The notes: generated from the letters alone by a model not told the origin. Shown: positions 7,182 through 15,826, counted from the first letter of the stretch. The stretch is DNA of 22,875 bases from Tateyamaria sp. (GCA_018668195.1 JABITU010000155.1:1-22875); one strand, 5' to 3'. Program-made: numbers and translations.

Positions 7182-8699
7182 CTATGCGCGACCGCGCCCT
7201 GCGTCAATACCACTTGCACGGCGCGATGCTGAACGTTGCAGGATAATGGCTATCAAGCCCAAAGCCACAATCAGCACCCATGGGCGATCTCCCGACCGGC
7301 TGTAGACCGTCGGGGCGGCGGCTGCGGGCAGTGCAGCATCCATATAGCCTGCGGTATTCAGGGCCAACGCATTCGTCACCCGGCCCTTTGGATCGATCAC
7401 CGCAGAAATCCCAGTATTGGCTGAACGGATCAGCGGCAACCCTTGTTCTATGGCGCGCATACGGGCTTGGGCCAGATGCTGTTGCGGCCCCGAGCGCTGC
7501 CCAAACCATGCATCATTCGTGAGTTGCAACAATAAGGAAGGCCGCTCAGACGTACCGCCCACGTCATGCGCAAAGACCGCTTCGTAACAGATCAGCGGCA
7601 GCGCCGTGCCAAGTGCGCTAAGGTCCAAAAGTTGTGGCCCCGGACCGGCAGCATAGCCGTTCTCGACCCGAGCGGCGAGCCCACCAATCTCTATTCTTCG
7701 AAAAAAACTTGCAAACGGCATATATTCGCCAAGCGGTACAAGGTGGTGCTTGTCATAGCTTAGAACCACATCTCCTTGCGCATCTAGCACAACAAGGCTG
7801 TTGAAATAGTCCCGATCCTGCCTGCGCTGAATGCCCAGAACCACGAGCGCACCGCGCGCAACCTTTGCAATTTCGTCAAAAACGGGCTCGGCATTTTCCT
7901 GCAGGTACGGCAGTGCCGTTTCCGGCCAAACCACCAAATCAGGCACAGCCGCAGCACCGGTGTAGCCGATCTGTCGATTGATAAAGACTGGCACCATCGC
8001 CGGATCCCATTTTTCATCCTGTGGTGCATTGGGCTGGACCAGCCGGATGATATGGTCCGTCAATCGGCTTGGCCCGTCCAGCGGCGGGATCAGGATAAGC
8101 GCCGCCCCCCCGATCACGATCGCTCCGCGGACCCAAAGCGCGGGAGTGGTGGCAATCGCGGCCGCAAACGCCGCACATGCCAACATCACCCCATGCGGGC
8201 CACCCCACGCCAGGCCCTGCCCTGCCAAACCTGACACCAACGCTTGGGGCGGGCTGGCCCATGGAAAGCCGGTAAAAACATAAGCACGGGCAAGCTCTGC
8301 TCCGGTCCATGCGAACACAAGTGCCACGGGATGCCCGCCCGCCCAACGTGCGAAAGCCACCGCAACCGCCCAGAATGCCCCCAACAGAGCCGCGAGCAGC
8401 ACCAGCGCAAAGGGGGCCATCCAACCCGTCAGTGCAGCATCAACCTTGAAAGGCTCAGTGATCCAGGTGAGCGTCAGTCCGAAATAGCCCATCCCAAGTG
8501 CCCAGCCGGTCCACAGAGCATCCCGGACGCGTATCGTCAGGCTCAGCAGAACGAAACCCGCCACCAAGGGGATCAGGATCGCCGCTGCAAAATCAAAGGG
8601 GGCGTGCGCACAGGCGCCAAAAGCGCCTGTGACGAGTGCCAATACCACGCGCGCAACAGGTCTTTCAGTAAAAAAACGAGCAGTGGTGCCTGAAATCAC
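7182..8699 (-). CDS. lnt: apolipoprotein N-acyltransferase
   Basis: Lnt transfers the third fatty acyl chain from phospholipid to the N-terminal cysteine of lipoproteins in the inner membrane. The 505-residue protein has several hydrophobic helices in the first 205 residues, then a periplasmic nitrilase-like domain with the catalytic triad Glu260 (VVWPETALP), Lys317 (YDKHHLVPLGEYMPF) and Cys371 (LICYEAVF), and a final membrane helix near 475-490. The start is GTG, overlapping the TGA of the upstream CBS-domain gene by four bases (GTGA), which indicates translational coupling. The order CBS/CorC-like protein then lnt is widely conserved. A lipoprotein substrate candidate is encoded nearby (11310-11618). 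Confidence 0.96.
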   Translation of the reverse strand: MISGTTARFFTERPVARVVLALVTGAFGACAHAPFDFAAAILIPLVAGFVLLSLTIRVRDALWTGWALGMGYFGLTLTWITEPFKVDAALTGWMAPFALVLLAALLGAFWAVAVAFARWAGGHPVALVFAWTGAELARAYVFTGFPWASPPQALVSGLAGQGLAWGGPHGVMLACAAFAAAIATTPALWVRGAIVIGGAALILIPPLDGPSRLTDHIIRLVQPNAPQDEKWDPAMVPVFINRQIGYTGAAAVPDLVVWPETALPYLQENAEPVFDEIAKVARGALVVLGIQRRQDRDYFNSLVVLDAQGDVVLSYDKHHLVPLGEYMPFASFFRRIEIGGLAARVENGYAAGPGPQLLDLSALGTALPLICYEAVFAHDVGGTSERPSLLLQLTNDAWFGQRSGPQQHLAQARMRAIEQGLPLIRSANTGISAVIDPKGRVTNALALNTAGYMDAALPAAAAPTVYSRSGDRPWVLIVALGLIAIILQRSASRRASGIDAGRGRA

Positions 8700-9583
8700 T
8701 CGGCAGGCTCCGCACCGCGCAAACGCACACGCAACCGCTTGATACGGCGTGGGTCTGCATCAATCACCTCAAACTCTGCGCCATCGGGGTGCGGCACGAC
8801 CTCTCCTCGCGCGGGGATACGGCCAGCCAGCATAAAGACCAGACCACCAAGAGTTTCGATCTCTTCTTCATCTACGTCATCATGTGTGGTGAGCGACACG
8901 CCGATTTCTGCTTCGAATTCGTCCAGGGGGGTTTTGGCCAACGCAAGATAACAGCCATTCTTTTCAAGCGAGAAATATGCGCCCTCATCGACGTCATGTT
9001 CGTCTTCGATCTCTCCGATGACCTGTTCGATCAAGTCCTCAATCGTGACCAGCCCATCGACGCCACCGTATTCGTCAATCACAAGTGCCATGTGCCGGCG
9101 TTCAGTTTGCATCTTGGTCAGCAGCACTCCGATCGTCATCGAAGGTGGCACAAACAAAAGCGGCCGCAGTTCTTTGCGCAGATCAAATACGCTGCCCGCA
9201 CCGTTGAAGCCATGCTTGAGCGCAATATCCTTCAGGTGAGCAAAGCCAACAGGCGTATCAATGGTCCCTTCGAACACAGGCAGTCGCGTGTGACCGCTTT
9301 CCTTGAAACGGGCAACCAACTCTTCGAGCGACGCATTGTCCGGCATTGCGTTGATATCAGCCATGGGAACAGCAACGTCTTCGACGCGCATCCGCCGAAG
9401 ATTCATCATACCGCGGCTTTGCGGGCTCGGTGCACCCACCCGTGGCGCATCTGCGCCCGAATCAGATGGGCTAAGCGCGCCAATCACACGCGAAAAAAAT
9501 CCACTCTGCTGAATAGTTTCAGCAGTGTCACTGTCTGACTGCGCGCGCTGCGCTGCGCCAGACGATCCGTCGTTTTCGCCCAT
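8696..9583 (-). CDS. CBS-domain CorC/HlyC-type protein (hemolysin-like)
   Basis: This 295-residue soluble protein has an unstructured N-terminus, a pair of CBS domains at about 70-125 and 138-190 (with LPVFEGT, HMALVIDEYGGVDGLVTIEDLIEQVIGEI split by conserved glycine/acid residues), and a C-terminal transporter-associated domain at about 205-290. This is the CorC/YbeX layout, linked in E. coli to magnesium/cobalt efflux and more recently to ribosome metabolism; the neighbour ybeY supports the latter. No membrane DUF21 domain is present. I chose the ATG at 9583 (MGENDGSS); a longer open frame back to 9706 would overlap ybeY. AGGAG is only three bases before this ATG, a short spacing. Its stop overlaps the lnt start. 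Confidence 0.93.
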   Translation of the reverse strand: MGENDGSSGAAQRAQSDSDTAETIQQSGFFSRVIGALSPSDSGADAPRVGAPSPQSRGMMNLRRMRVEDVAVPMADINAMPDNASLEELVARFKESGHTRLPVFEGTIDTPVGFAHLKDIALKHGFNGAGSVFDLRKELRPLLFVPPSMTIGVLLTKMQTERRHMALVIDEYGGVDGLVTIEDLIEQVIGEIEDEHDVDEGAYFSLEKNGCYLALAKTPLDEFEAEIGVSLTTHDDVDEEEIETLGGLVFMLAGRIPARGEVVPHPDGAEFEVIDADPRRIKRLRVRLRGAEPAE

Positions 9584-9623
9584 ATGCTCCTGTCCAGTTC
9601 CATAGCGCGGTTGCGCCGATACC

Positions 9624-10118
9624 CTAATATGGGTCAGGGACCCCCAGTCTGCCAAGTATTTTGACTTCCAAGGCCTCCATGAGCGTGGCATCTTGGTCAC
9701 GCACATGGTCGTAGCCCAGCAAATGCAGGGTGCCGTGTACGATCAGATGGCAGACATGATCCGTTAAGGGCTTACCCTGACTTTCAGCTTCCTTTGCGCA
9801 TGTCTCATAAGCAATGGCAATATCGCCAAGACTGATCTTTCCGGACGGATCAGGCACCGGCGCGGCAGGTGCATCGCCATCGACTTTCGGTGCCAAATCT
9901 TCATCGGGCCAACTGAGAACATTGGTGGGTTTAGGTTTGGCTCGGAAGTCGCTGTTCAAGACGGAAATCCGGGTATCGTTGCAGCCCAGAACTGACACTT
10001 CGGCTTGGGCAACACCCTGATCGGTGAGCGTTGCATCAACAGCACGCGTCGCCACTGCGATCAGGCGGGTCTCACTCCATCGGACGTCTTCGATCAGAAC
10101 TTCGATATCATTTTGCAT
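9624..10118 (-). CDS. ybeY: endoribonuclease YbeY (rRNA maturation factor)
   Basis: YbeY is a zinc endoribonuclease needed for 16S rRNA 3'-end maturation and 70S quality control. The 164-residue protein shows the defining zinc motif HGTLHLLGYDH (His128, His132, His138), an upstream NVLSWPDED strand and LGDIAIAYE. A segment at 74-93 rich in Ala, Pro and Asp is an insertion between conserved strands that is common in Rhodobacterales versions. The gene lies 53 bases after phoH and 40 before the CBS protein; phoH-ybeY-corC-lnt is the usual order across proteobacteria. Start at an ATG in MQNDIEV. Confidence 0.96.
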   Translation of the reverse strand: MQNDIEVLIEDVRWSETRLIAVATRAVDATLTDQGVAQAEVSVLGCNDTRISVLNSDFRAKPKPTNVLSWPDEDLAPKVDGDAPAAPVPDPSGKISLGDIAIAYETCAKEAESQGKPLTDHVCHLIVHGTLHLLGYDHVRDQDATLMEALEVKILGRLGVPDPY

Positions 10119-10171
10119 GCGTCGTATTGGGGGAAACCCCTGTACCCTTCAGGTTTTACAAACAAAACAGA

Positions 10172-11164
10172 TCAGCCCGTTTCGGTATCTGCCTCGTAGG
10201 CCTCAATGATCGCAGCAACAAGGGGGTGCCGCACTACGTCCTTGGACGTGAAGTAGTTGAAACTGATCTTGTGCACTGACTTGAGCAGGCGTTCAGCATC
10301 GGCCAGGCCCGATGACACGCCGCGCGGCAGATCAATCTGAGTCCGATCACCCGTGATCACCATCCGCGATCCTTCACCCAGTCGGGTTAGGAACATTTTC
10401 ATCTGCATAGTCGTTGCGTTCTGGGCTTCGTCCAACACCACAAATGCGCGGCTCAATGTGCGCCCGCGCATAAAGGCAAGTGGGGCGATTTCTATGGTCT
10501 TTTCTTCTTTCAGCTTGGCAAGTTGCTTGCCGGGCAGAAAATCATTAAGCGCGTCATACAACGGCTGCATGTACGGGTCGACTTTTTCTTCCTGCGTACC
10601 CGGCAGAAATCCCAATCGTTCGCCAGCTTCAACAGCGGGGCGGCACAAGATAATTCGATCAACGTTTCCAGATATGAACATTGACACACCAACGGCCACC
10701 GCAAGATAGGTCTTGCCGGTGCCCGCAGGCCCAATCCCAAAGGCCATTTCATTATCAAAAAGCGATTGCACATAGGCTTTTTGCGCGTCCGTCCGCGGCT
10801 CGACCAGTTTTTTGCGCGTCTTGATCTCGATCCGGTTGCCAACCGGCATTTCCAGTTGATCGCCTGAGCGAAGCCCGATGTCTTTTTCAGAACTGTCCAT
10901 GCGCAATTCGCGGTCGATATCAGCTGCCTCGACCCCCTTGCCAGTTTCAAGCCGAAGGTAGAGCGCATTAAGAACGGCACTCGCACGTTTTTGTGTTTCT
11001 TCCTCGCCTAGCAGGGCCAACATGTTACCACGGCGCACGATCTGCACCTCAAGTACGCCCTCGATCGCTGTCAGGTGGCTGTCGTAGGGGCCACAAAGGT
11101 CTATCAGAAGTCTGTTGTCGGGGAATTCCAGAACCACTTCTGTCGGCGGTTGGTCTAGGGTCAA
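10172..11164 (-). CDS. phoH: PhoH-like ATPase (PhoH/PhoL family)
   Basis: This 330-residue cytoplasmic protein is a P-loop ATPase related to superfamily I helicases. Walker A is GPAGTGKT at 145-152, Walker B is VVLDEAQNAT with the DEAQ at 245-248, and motif III-like TGDRTQIDLP follows at 271-280. The N-terminal 110 residues are the KH-like region usual for PhoH/PhoL. Its exact function is unsettled; its constant link with ybeY suggests RNA handling. The start appears to be TTG, since AGGAG lies six bases before it and the ATG just upstream is in another frame and stops at once. ybeY, the CBS protein, lnt and metK follow on the same strand. Confidence 0.94.
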   Translation of the reverse strand: MTLDQPPTEVVLEFPDNRLLIDLCGPYDSHLTAIEGVLEVQIVRRGNMLALLGEEETQKRASAVLNALYLRLETGKGVEAADIDRELRMDSSEKDIGLRSGDQLEMPVGNRIEIKTRKKLVEPRTDAQKAYVQSLFDNEMAFGIGPAGTGKTYLAVAVGVSMFISGNVDRIILCRPAVEAGERLGFLPGTQEEKVDPYMQPLYDALNDFLPGKQLAKLKEEKTIEIAPLAFMRGRTLSRAFVVLDEAQNATTMQMKMFLTRLGEGSRMVITGDRTQIDLPRGVSSGLADAERLLKSVHKISFNYFTSKDVVRHPLVAAIIEAYEADTETG

Positions 11165-11253
11165 GGCCTGCTCCTGAGTCTCTCTGCCATCAGCGTCGCA
11201 AGTTCGAACGCGCGGCGCAACTGTCAGTTCGCAAAAAACGTTTGATCACACGC

Positions 11254-11286
11254 AAAAAGGTCAGAGCGTGTGCATCGCACCGACCT
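11254..11286 (-). terminator. possible terminator of the lipoprotein/OmpA operon
   Basis: On the minus strand AGGTC (11286-11282) pairs with GACCT (11262-11258), with GTGC-GAT-GCAC pairing inside, running into five T residues. A competing pairing TCAGAG/CTCTGA overlaps the same stretch. It lies 24 bases past the stop of the small lipoprotein gene and before phoH. Confidence 0.45.
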
Positions 11287-11309
11287 CTGATTTGCAACGT
11301 GTCAGCCGC

Positions 11310-11618
11310 TTAATTCGGATCGCGCACATTCGAGCCCGATTTAAAGTCGCCCACAGTCTGAGTTGGCTCAGCCACACCGGAACACACCGGACGCCCGTAT
11401 TTATCCAAACGGGCTGACAGGTACCCTTCGAGGCCATCATCGATGATCCAATGATCACACCCATTCGGATCAACCCAGATCCCGGCTTGCAGCTGGCTCA
11501 GGTACTTGCTGTCAACGAAACCGCGGTCAATCGTTTTGTCCGACGGATATCCACCATCACAAGCTGCCAGCCCCATTGTAGCGATCACAAGCATCGGAAC
11601 GATTTTCAACTTAGTCAT
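11310..11618 (-). CDS. small lipoprotein with a two-cysteine WVDPxGC module
   Basis: The 102-residue product starts with a lipoprotein signal peptide: MTKLK, a hydrophobic stretch, then lipobox LAAC with Cys20 as the lipidated residue, so it should be anchored in a membrane facing the periplasm, with Asp at +2 that in E. coli would favour inner-membrane retention. Residues 47-79 hold a module (WVDPNGC, HW, DDGLEGY, GRPVC) that recurs in the OmpA-domain protein directly upstream, with both cysteines 25 residues apart in each. The rest is low in recognisable motifs. The ATG has AAGGGA about 8 bases upstream and lies 12 bases after the OmpA-like gene's stop, so the two form an operon. Function unknown. 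Confidence 0.8.
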   Translation of the reverse strand: MTKLKIVPMLVIATMGLAACDGGYPSDKTIDRGFVDSKYLSQLQAGIWVDPNGCDHWIIDDGLEGYLSARLDKYGRPVCSGVAEPTQTVGDFKSGSNVRDPN

Positions 11619-11630
11619 ATTAACGGTCCC

Positions 11631-12227
11631 TTACTGGATGCAGATGATTTCGACACGACGGTTTTTGGCCATCCCGCGCATAGTGCTGTTTGTTGCCACA
11701 GGCATGCGTTCACCATAGCCCCGCACATCGGCAACTTTTGCGCCAGACTGTACTGCAATATCCGCAACCGCATTTGCCCGCTTCAATGACAGACGCATGT
11801 TAGACGCGTCACTGGCACGGCTATCTGTGTGTCCTGTGATAATAAAACTTGTCGCTTTTGCACTTTGAAAGAATTTGGCCAAGCGCTGTTTACCTTGTTG
11901 GTGGATGCGGTGGCTGCCTGTTGAAAAGAACTGGTCAGAGTTCATCGTTCCGCATAAATTCGCTCGGCGGCAGACCGGTATGCCCTTTCGGCTCACATGA
12001 GGCGTCATATAGCCTTCGGCACCGTCATCCATCACCCAGTGCTCGCACCCATCGGGATCAACCCAAATTGTGGGAATATACCGTCCGCCGTCACGACCTT
12101 GCTGCGACTGAGTTTGGCCGAAGGCCTGTGCAGAAACATCAGCCGTCATAAACGATGTGAGCGCAACAGCACCGGCAGCGGCCGTCACCATTATTTTCTT
12201 AACTGTCAGGTAATACGAAGTAATCAA
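11631..12227 (-). CDS. secreted OmpA-domain protein with a two-cysteine WVDPxGC module
   Basis: The C-terminal half (about residues 97-198) is an OmpA-like peptidoglycan-binding domain: FFSTGSHRI, ITGHTDSRAS with Asp135, N-x2-LS-x2-RA-x2-V, and VRGYGERMPVATN, ending NRRVEIICIQ. Residues 54-86 carry the module shared with the next gene (WVDPDGC, HW, DDGAEGY, GIPVC). An N-terminal signal peptide (VKKIMVTAAAGAVALTSF, cleaved after VSA) sends it to the periplasm. I chose TTG at 12227 because AGAGGA lies seven bases before it and it gives a normal signal peptide; the alternative ATG at 12284 adds 19 residues and has no ribosome binding site. Two more cysteines, Cys92 and Cys196, may form a second disulfide. 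It probably links the envelope to peptidoglycan. Confidence 0.85.
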   Translation of the reverse strand: MITSYYLTVKKIMVTAAAGAVALTSFMTADVSAQAFGQTQSQQGRDGGRYIPTIWVDPDGCEHWVMDDGAEGYMTPHVSRKGIPVCRRANLCGTMNSDQFFSTGSHRIHQQGKQRLAKFFQSAKATSFIITGHTDSRASDASNMRLSLKRANAVADIAVQSGAKVADVRGYGERMPVATNSTMRGMAKNRRVEIICIQ

Positions 12228-12338
12228 AGCGCTGTCCTCTTTTATCAGCTTTCGCGCGTCCACACACGAGCCTTTCGTGGCCATTCTAGTCTAAATGCAA
12301 GGTATGCAACTTTGACAGGTCTGTGAGGCAATTTTCAC

Positions 12339-12353
12339 TACATATTGTATGTA
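12339..12353. promoter_or_regulatory. 15-bp perfect palindrome upstream of the OmpA-like operon
   Basis: TACATATTGTATGTA has 6-bp arms around a 3-base centre, 112 bases before the chosen start of the OmpA-like gene. On the minus strand its centre contains TACAAT, which could be a -10 box, with TTAGCG 17 bp upstream as a poor -35. It could be an operator or simply an A/T-rich promoter element. Confidence 0.3.
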
Positions 12354-12416
12354 AATCCCGCCCCATCGCTAAGAAAACCGGCCGTCAAAGCAAATGGCGT
12401 GGCATTACTGGTCAGT

Positions 12417-13739
12417 TCAGATCAGTTCACCAGCAAGTGAATTTGATGCCGCCGAAATAATTCGAACATCCTTGATATCTCCAACAGACACATCGGCCTC
12501 TGCGACGTGCACCGCATGCAGATATTCGCTTTTACCGCCCATCTGACCAGCCTGTCGCCCGGGCTTTTCGAACAGCACCTTGACCGAGCGCCCAACCATG
12601 TTGCCCTGGATCTCACGCTGTTGGAGGGTAATCAAAGACTGAAGCCGTTGCAGCCGTTCATCTGCAGCCGCTGGATCAACCTGCGCGCGCTCTGCTGCCG
12701 GGGTGCCGGGGCGCGTCGAGTATTTGAACGAATAAGCGTAGCCGTATTTGACTTCATTGACCAGATCGAGAGTGGCTTGAAAATCGTCTTCCGTCTCTTC
12801 CGGGAAGCCAACGATAAAGTCTCCAGACATCAAGATATCAGGGCGCACTGAACGAATACGCTCAATCAGCCGCAAGTAGCTTTCCGCCGTATGACTGCGG
12901 TTCATTCGCTTGAGTATTCGGTCGCTTCCAGATTGGACTGGCAAGTGCAGATACGGCATCAGCTTTGAGCATGAACCATGCGCTTCGATCAGATCATCGG
13001 ACATGTCATTGGGATGGCTTGTCGTAAAACGAATACGCTCCAGACCATCAACCTTGTCAAGATCCCAGATCAACTTGGCCAACGTATAGTCCGACCCGTC
13101 TGGCCCTGATCCATGATACGCGTTGACGTTTTGCCCAAGCAGAGTGATTTCGCGCACGCCGCGCTCAACCAGATCGCGTGCTTCGTCGATGATACGAGAT
13201 GCCGGGCGACTGACTTCGGCGCCGCGCGTGTAGGGCACCACGCAAAAGGCACAAAACTTATCACACCCCTCCTGTACCGTAAGAAACGCGGTCGGGCCAC
13301 GCTTTGCCTTTGGCCGGTTTTTCAGGCGCTCAAACTTATCTTCTTCGGGAAAATCAGTGTCGAGGGCCTTGTTTCCGCTGCGCACCTTTGATTCCATCTC
13401 GGGTAAGCGATGGTAACTCTGCGGACCCACGACCAAATCAACCAGCGGCTGACGACGCATGATTTCGCCACCCTCGGCCTGTGCCACACAGCCAGCCACA
13501 CCGATTTTTAGATCTGGGTTATCCGCCTTTAGCCCTTTAAACCGACCCAATTCCGAATACACTTTTTCTGCCGCCTTCTCGCGGATATGACACGTATTTA
13601 GCAAAATCATGTCAGCATCTTCGGGCGTCGCTGTTTCGACATATCCCTGACCACCAAGCGCTTCGGCCATACGTTCACTGTCGTAGACGTTCATCTGACA
13701 CCCGTAGGTCTTGATAAAGAGCTTTTTTGGCGTCGTCAT
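12417..13739 (-). CDS. miaB: tRNA-2-methylthio-N6-dimethylallyladenosine synthase
   Basis: MiaB is a radical-SAM methylthiotransferase that adds the 2-methylthio group to isopentenyl-adenosine 37 of tRNAs reading codons starting with U. The 440-residue protein has the N-terminal methylthiotransferase domain with cluster ligands Cys14 (TYGCQMN), Cys50 (LNTCHIRE) and Cys84 (AGCVAQ), then the radical-SAM motif Cys159-x3-Cys163-x2-Cys166 (GCDKFCAFC), and a C-terminal TRAM domain from about residue 375. I chose the ATG at 13739 ([13 protein letters not shown]), as in relatives; the frame stays open to an ATG at 13796 with no ribosome binding site. It uses SAM made by MetK, but is not in the same tight cluster. 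Confidence 0.96.
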   Translation of the reverse strand: MTTPKKLFIKTYGCQMNVYDSERMAEALGGQGYVETATPEDADMILLNTCHIREKAAEKVYSELGRFKGLKADNPDLKIGVAGCVAQAEGGEIMRRQPLVDLVVGPQSYHRLPEMESKVRSGNKALDTDFPEEDKFERLKNRPKAKRGPTAFLTVQEGCDKFCAFCVVPYTRGAEVSRPASRIIDEARDLVERGVREITLLGQNVNAYHGSGPDGSDYTLAKLIWDLDKVDGLERIRFTTSHPNDMSDDLIEAHGSCSKLMPYLHLPVQSGSDRILKRMNRSHTAESYLRLIERIRSVRPDILMSGDFIVGFPEETEDDFQATLDLVNEVKYGYAYSFKYSTRPGTPAAERAQVDPAAADERLQRLQSLITLQQREIQGNMVGRSVKVLFEKPGRQAGQMGGKSEYLHAVHVAEADVSVGDIKDVRIISAASNSLAGELI

Positions 13740-13794
13740 GGGATATGTCCGCAGGCTATAAAATCCAGGGGGATGCTTTAGCAAGGCCGCCGAC

Positions 13795-13815
13795 ATCTTG
13801 CAATGCGCGCAAGAT
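13795..13815. promoter_or_regulatory. inverted repeat between miaB and the glycosyltransferase-like gene
   Basis: ATCTTGC and GCAAGAT are perfect 7-bp arms around a 7-base centre, followed nine bases on by a second small inverted repeat, GTTG-TGCG-CAAC (13824-13835). Both lie in the 118-bp divergent intergenic region, where promoters for both genes should be. No T-run follows, so an operator is more likely than a terminator. Confidence 0.3.
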
Positions 13816-13857
13816 TAAACGACGTTGTGCGCAACAGACACAGACAGGTTCGTATGC

Positions 13858-14727
13858 ATGCACTTTGACAGTCTATCAACCTTTAGACGTTCATCATCAG
13901 CAGTACCGCAAAAGGGACCTGTGGCCATTGTCTTGGTCGAGGACGATGTCGAGATCGCCACGACGCTGCGCCACAATCAACAAGCAGGCTTTCTGCATCA
14001 GATCGTGTTTATGCCACGCGCATTCAACTTGCCGGTTGATATGGAGGCGCTGCCACTAACCCGGATTGACTATGACGTTTCAGCTGATGGCGCGACTGAA
14101 GTGGCGGTCAATACCGTAATCGCTGCGGTCCCTGATGGCACTTGGCTTTACTATTGTTACAACGCAGAATTTCTGTTTTTTCCCTTCTGTGAAACCCGGA
14201 CCGTGGGCGAAATGCTGTCGTTTCACGCACACGAGCGGCGCGATGCAATGCTGACCTGTGTCATTGATCTTTATTCTGACGATCTTTGGCAATGCCCTAA
14301 CGCGGTATCGCTGGATCGCGCGCATCTGGACGGTGCAGGCTACTATGCGCTCGGCAGCAAAGACGCAAACGGTAACGCCAAAGAAAATCAATTGGATTTT
14401 TTTGGTGGTTTGCGTTGGCGCTATGAAGAACACGTGCCCGATGACCGCCGTAAAATCAACCGTATCGGACTGTTCCGAACAAGTCGCGGTCTGACCCTGC
14501 TGAAAGGTCACACGTTCAATCGTGAAGACTATAACACCTACTCGTGCAAGTGGCACCATAACATTACGGCGACCATCTGTTCGTTTCGCGCAGCCAAGGC
14601 CCTCAAGCTAAATCCCGGCAGTTCTCTGGCGATCAAAACGTTCAAGTGGCACAACTCGGCGCGCTTCGAATGGCATTCTCAACAATTGTTGGACTTGGGA
14701 CTGATGGAACCTGGGCAGTGGTTTTGA
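13858..14727 (+). CDS. glycosyltransferase family 2-like protein
   Basis: The 289-residue protein starts, after a short N-terminus, with a strand-loop PVAIVLVEDDVEIATTLRHN, followed by a QIVFMPRAF strand and a later WLYYCYNAEFLFFPF stretch where a nucleotide-sugar site would be, with Glu-rich HAHERRDAM and conserved WHHNITATICSFRAAKAL near the end. This resembles the glycosyltransferase-2-type proteins of Roseobacters that are annotated from the Glyco_tranf_2_4 domain. No signal peptide or membrane helix is evident. I chose the ATG at 13858; a TTG at 13825 in the same frame lacks a ribosome binding site. It stands alone on the plus strand, divergent from miaB and 106 bases before the aldo/keto reductase. 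The acceptor is unknown. Confidence 0.6.
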   Translation: MHFDSLSTFRRSSSAVPQKGPVAIVLVEDDVEIATTLRHNQQAGFLHQIVFMPRAFNLPVDMEALPLTRIDYDVSADGATEVAVNTVIAAVPDGTWLYYCYNAEFLFFPFCETRTVGEMLSFHAHERRDAMLTCVIDLYSDDLWQCPNAVSLDRAHLDGAGYYALGSKDANGNAKENQLDFFGGLRWRYEEHVPDDRRKINRIGLFRTSRGLTLLKGHTFNREDYNTYSCKWHHNITATICSFRAAKALKLNPGSSLAIKTFKWHNSARFEWHSQQLLDLGLMEPGQWF

Positions 14728-14833
14728 CCTTGCACACGAGGGGTGGCGCATGTCTTTTCACCCACATTATCGCACAAAAGCGGTCAATGGCCCTTGGCTA
14801 CAGATAAGCCGAATTTTGCATGGGGACTGAACA

Positions 14834-15826
14834 ATGAAACTGACGCGTCTTGGTGCAGATGGCCCAACGGTGTCACAATTTGGTATTGGTGGGATGTCTT
14901 TTGCGGGCATCTACGGGAATGCCAAGGAAGCAGACAGCCATGCGGTACTGGATGCCTGTCACGCGGCAGGGGTCACGCATATTGATACATCAAACGTCTA
15001 TGGCAACGGACGATCCGAAGAAATCATTGGAACTTGGTTTGCCAAAACCAAAGGCGCACGTGACGCCATGGTGGTGGCCACCAAAGCCGGTATTACCGGC
15101 CAGCCCGAAAGACGGTTCAACAACGACCCCGACTACCTTGAGGCCTGCCTTGACGCGAGCCTGAAACGAATTGGCGTCGACAGCGTCGATCTGTTTTATG
15201 TTCACCGATATGATACGGCTCATAGCCCTGAAGAGTTGGGGGGCACATTGCGGCGCCTCATTGAAACGGGCAAGACCCGCGCGGTTGGGCTATCGGAGGT
15301 GGCACCGTCGACCCTGCGTCGGGTCTGGACAGAATGTCCTGTTGCCGCCGTTCAATCAGAGTACTCGCTATCGACACGCGCACCTGAACTTGGACTGGTA
15401 CAGGCCTGTGCAGATCTGGGAACGACTCTGGTGGCCTTTTCGCCAGTGGGCCGCGCCTTTCTGACAGATGTGCCGTTTTCATATGCGCACGGCCAGTCGA
15501 TGGCCTTTACCAAGAACAATCCGCGGTTCATGCAGCCCAATTATTCCGCCAATATCGCTGCCACAGATCAGTTCCGCGCCTTGGCTGCCCAAATGGGTGA
15601 ACCCGCTGCGGCACTGGCCATCGCATGGCTGATCGCCCAAGGAGAACATGTCTTGCCAATTCCGGGCACTAAAAACACAAATCACTTGGCCGAATTGTTG
15701 CGTGGCACCGAGATTTCGCTTTCAGTCGCCGACATAGACCGTATCGAAACGGTGCTGCCCGTGGGCTGGGCGCACGGCGACCGTTACAGCGCTGAGCAAT
15801 GGCAAGGCCCCGAACGGTTCAGCTGA
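14834..15826 (+). CDS. aldo/keto reductase
   Basis: This 330-residue NADPH-dependent oxidoreductase has the aldo/keto reductase TIM barrel and its catalytic tetrad: Asp51 and Tyr56 in HIDTSNVYGNGRSEE, Lys84 in VVATKAG, and His124 in DLFYVHRYD. The NADP-binding end has the usual LPIPGTKNTNHLAEL near residue 275-290. Sequence style is closest to the AKR13-like group of bacterial general reductases; the substrate cannot be inferred. The ATG has GGGGA about 8 bases upstream. It runs convergently towards the phytanoyl-CoA dioxygenase-like gene, with 82 bases between and no clear terminator in either direction. Confidence 0.93.
   Translation: MKLTRLGADGPTVSQFGIGGMSFAGIYGNAKEADSHAVLDACHAAGVTHIDTSNVYGNGRSEEIIGTWFAKTKGARDAMVVATKAGITGQPERRFNNDPDYLEACLDASLKRIGVDSVDLFYVHRYDTAHSPEELGGTLRRLIETGKTRAVGLSEVAPSTLRRVWTECPVAAVQSEYSLSTRAPELGLVQACADLGTTLVAFSPVGRAFLTDVPFSYAHGQSMAFTKNNPRFMQPNYSANIAATDQFRALAAQMGEPAAALAIAWLIAQGEHVLPIPGTKNTNHLAELLRGTEISLSVADIDRIETVLPVGWAHGDRYSAEQWQGPERFS

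Noticed and set aside
8789..9538. Plus-strand 249-codon open frame opposite the CBS-domain gene
   Set aside because: No ribosome binding site or domain; mirror of a clear coding gene.
9584..9706. N-terminal extension of the CBS-domain protein
   Set aside because: It overlaps the end of ybeY and has no family similarity; the ATG at 9583 gives the usual length.
12414..12428. GTTC-6-GTTC resembling an alphaproteobacterial LexA site
   Set aside because: Spacing is six, not the seven I remember for that motif, and it lies at the miaB stop codon rather than in a promoter.
13740..13796. 19-residue N-terminal extension of MiaB
   Set aside because: No ribosome binding site before the ATG at 13796, and MiaB relatives start at the equivalent of [13 protein letters not shown].
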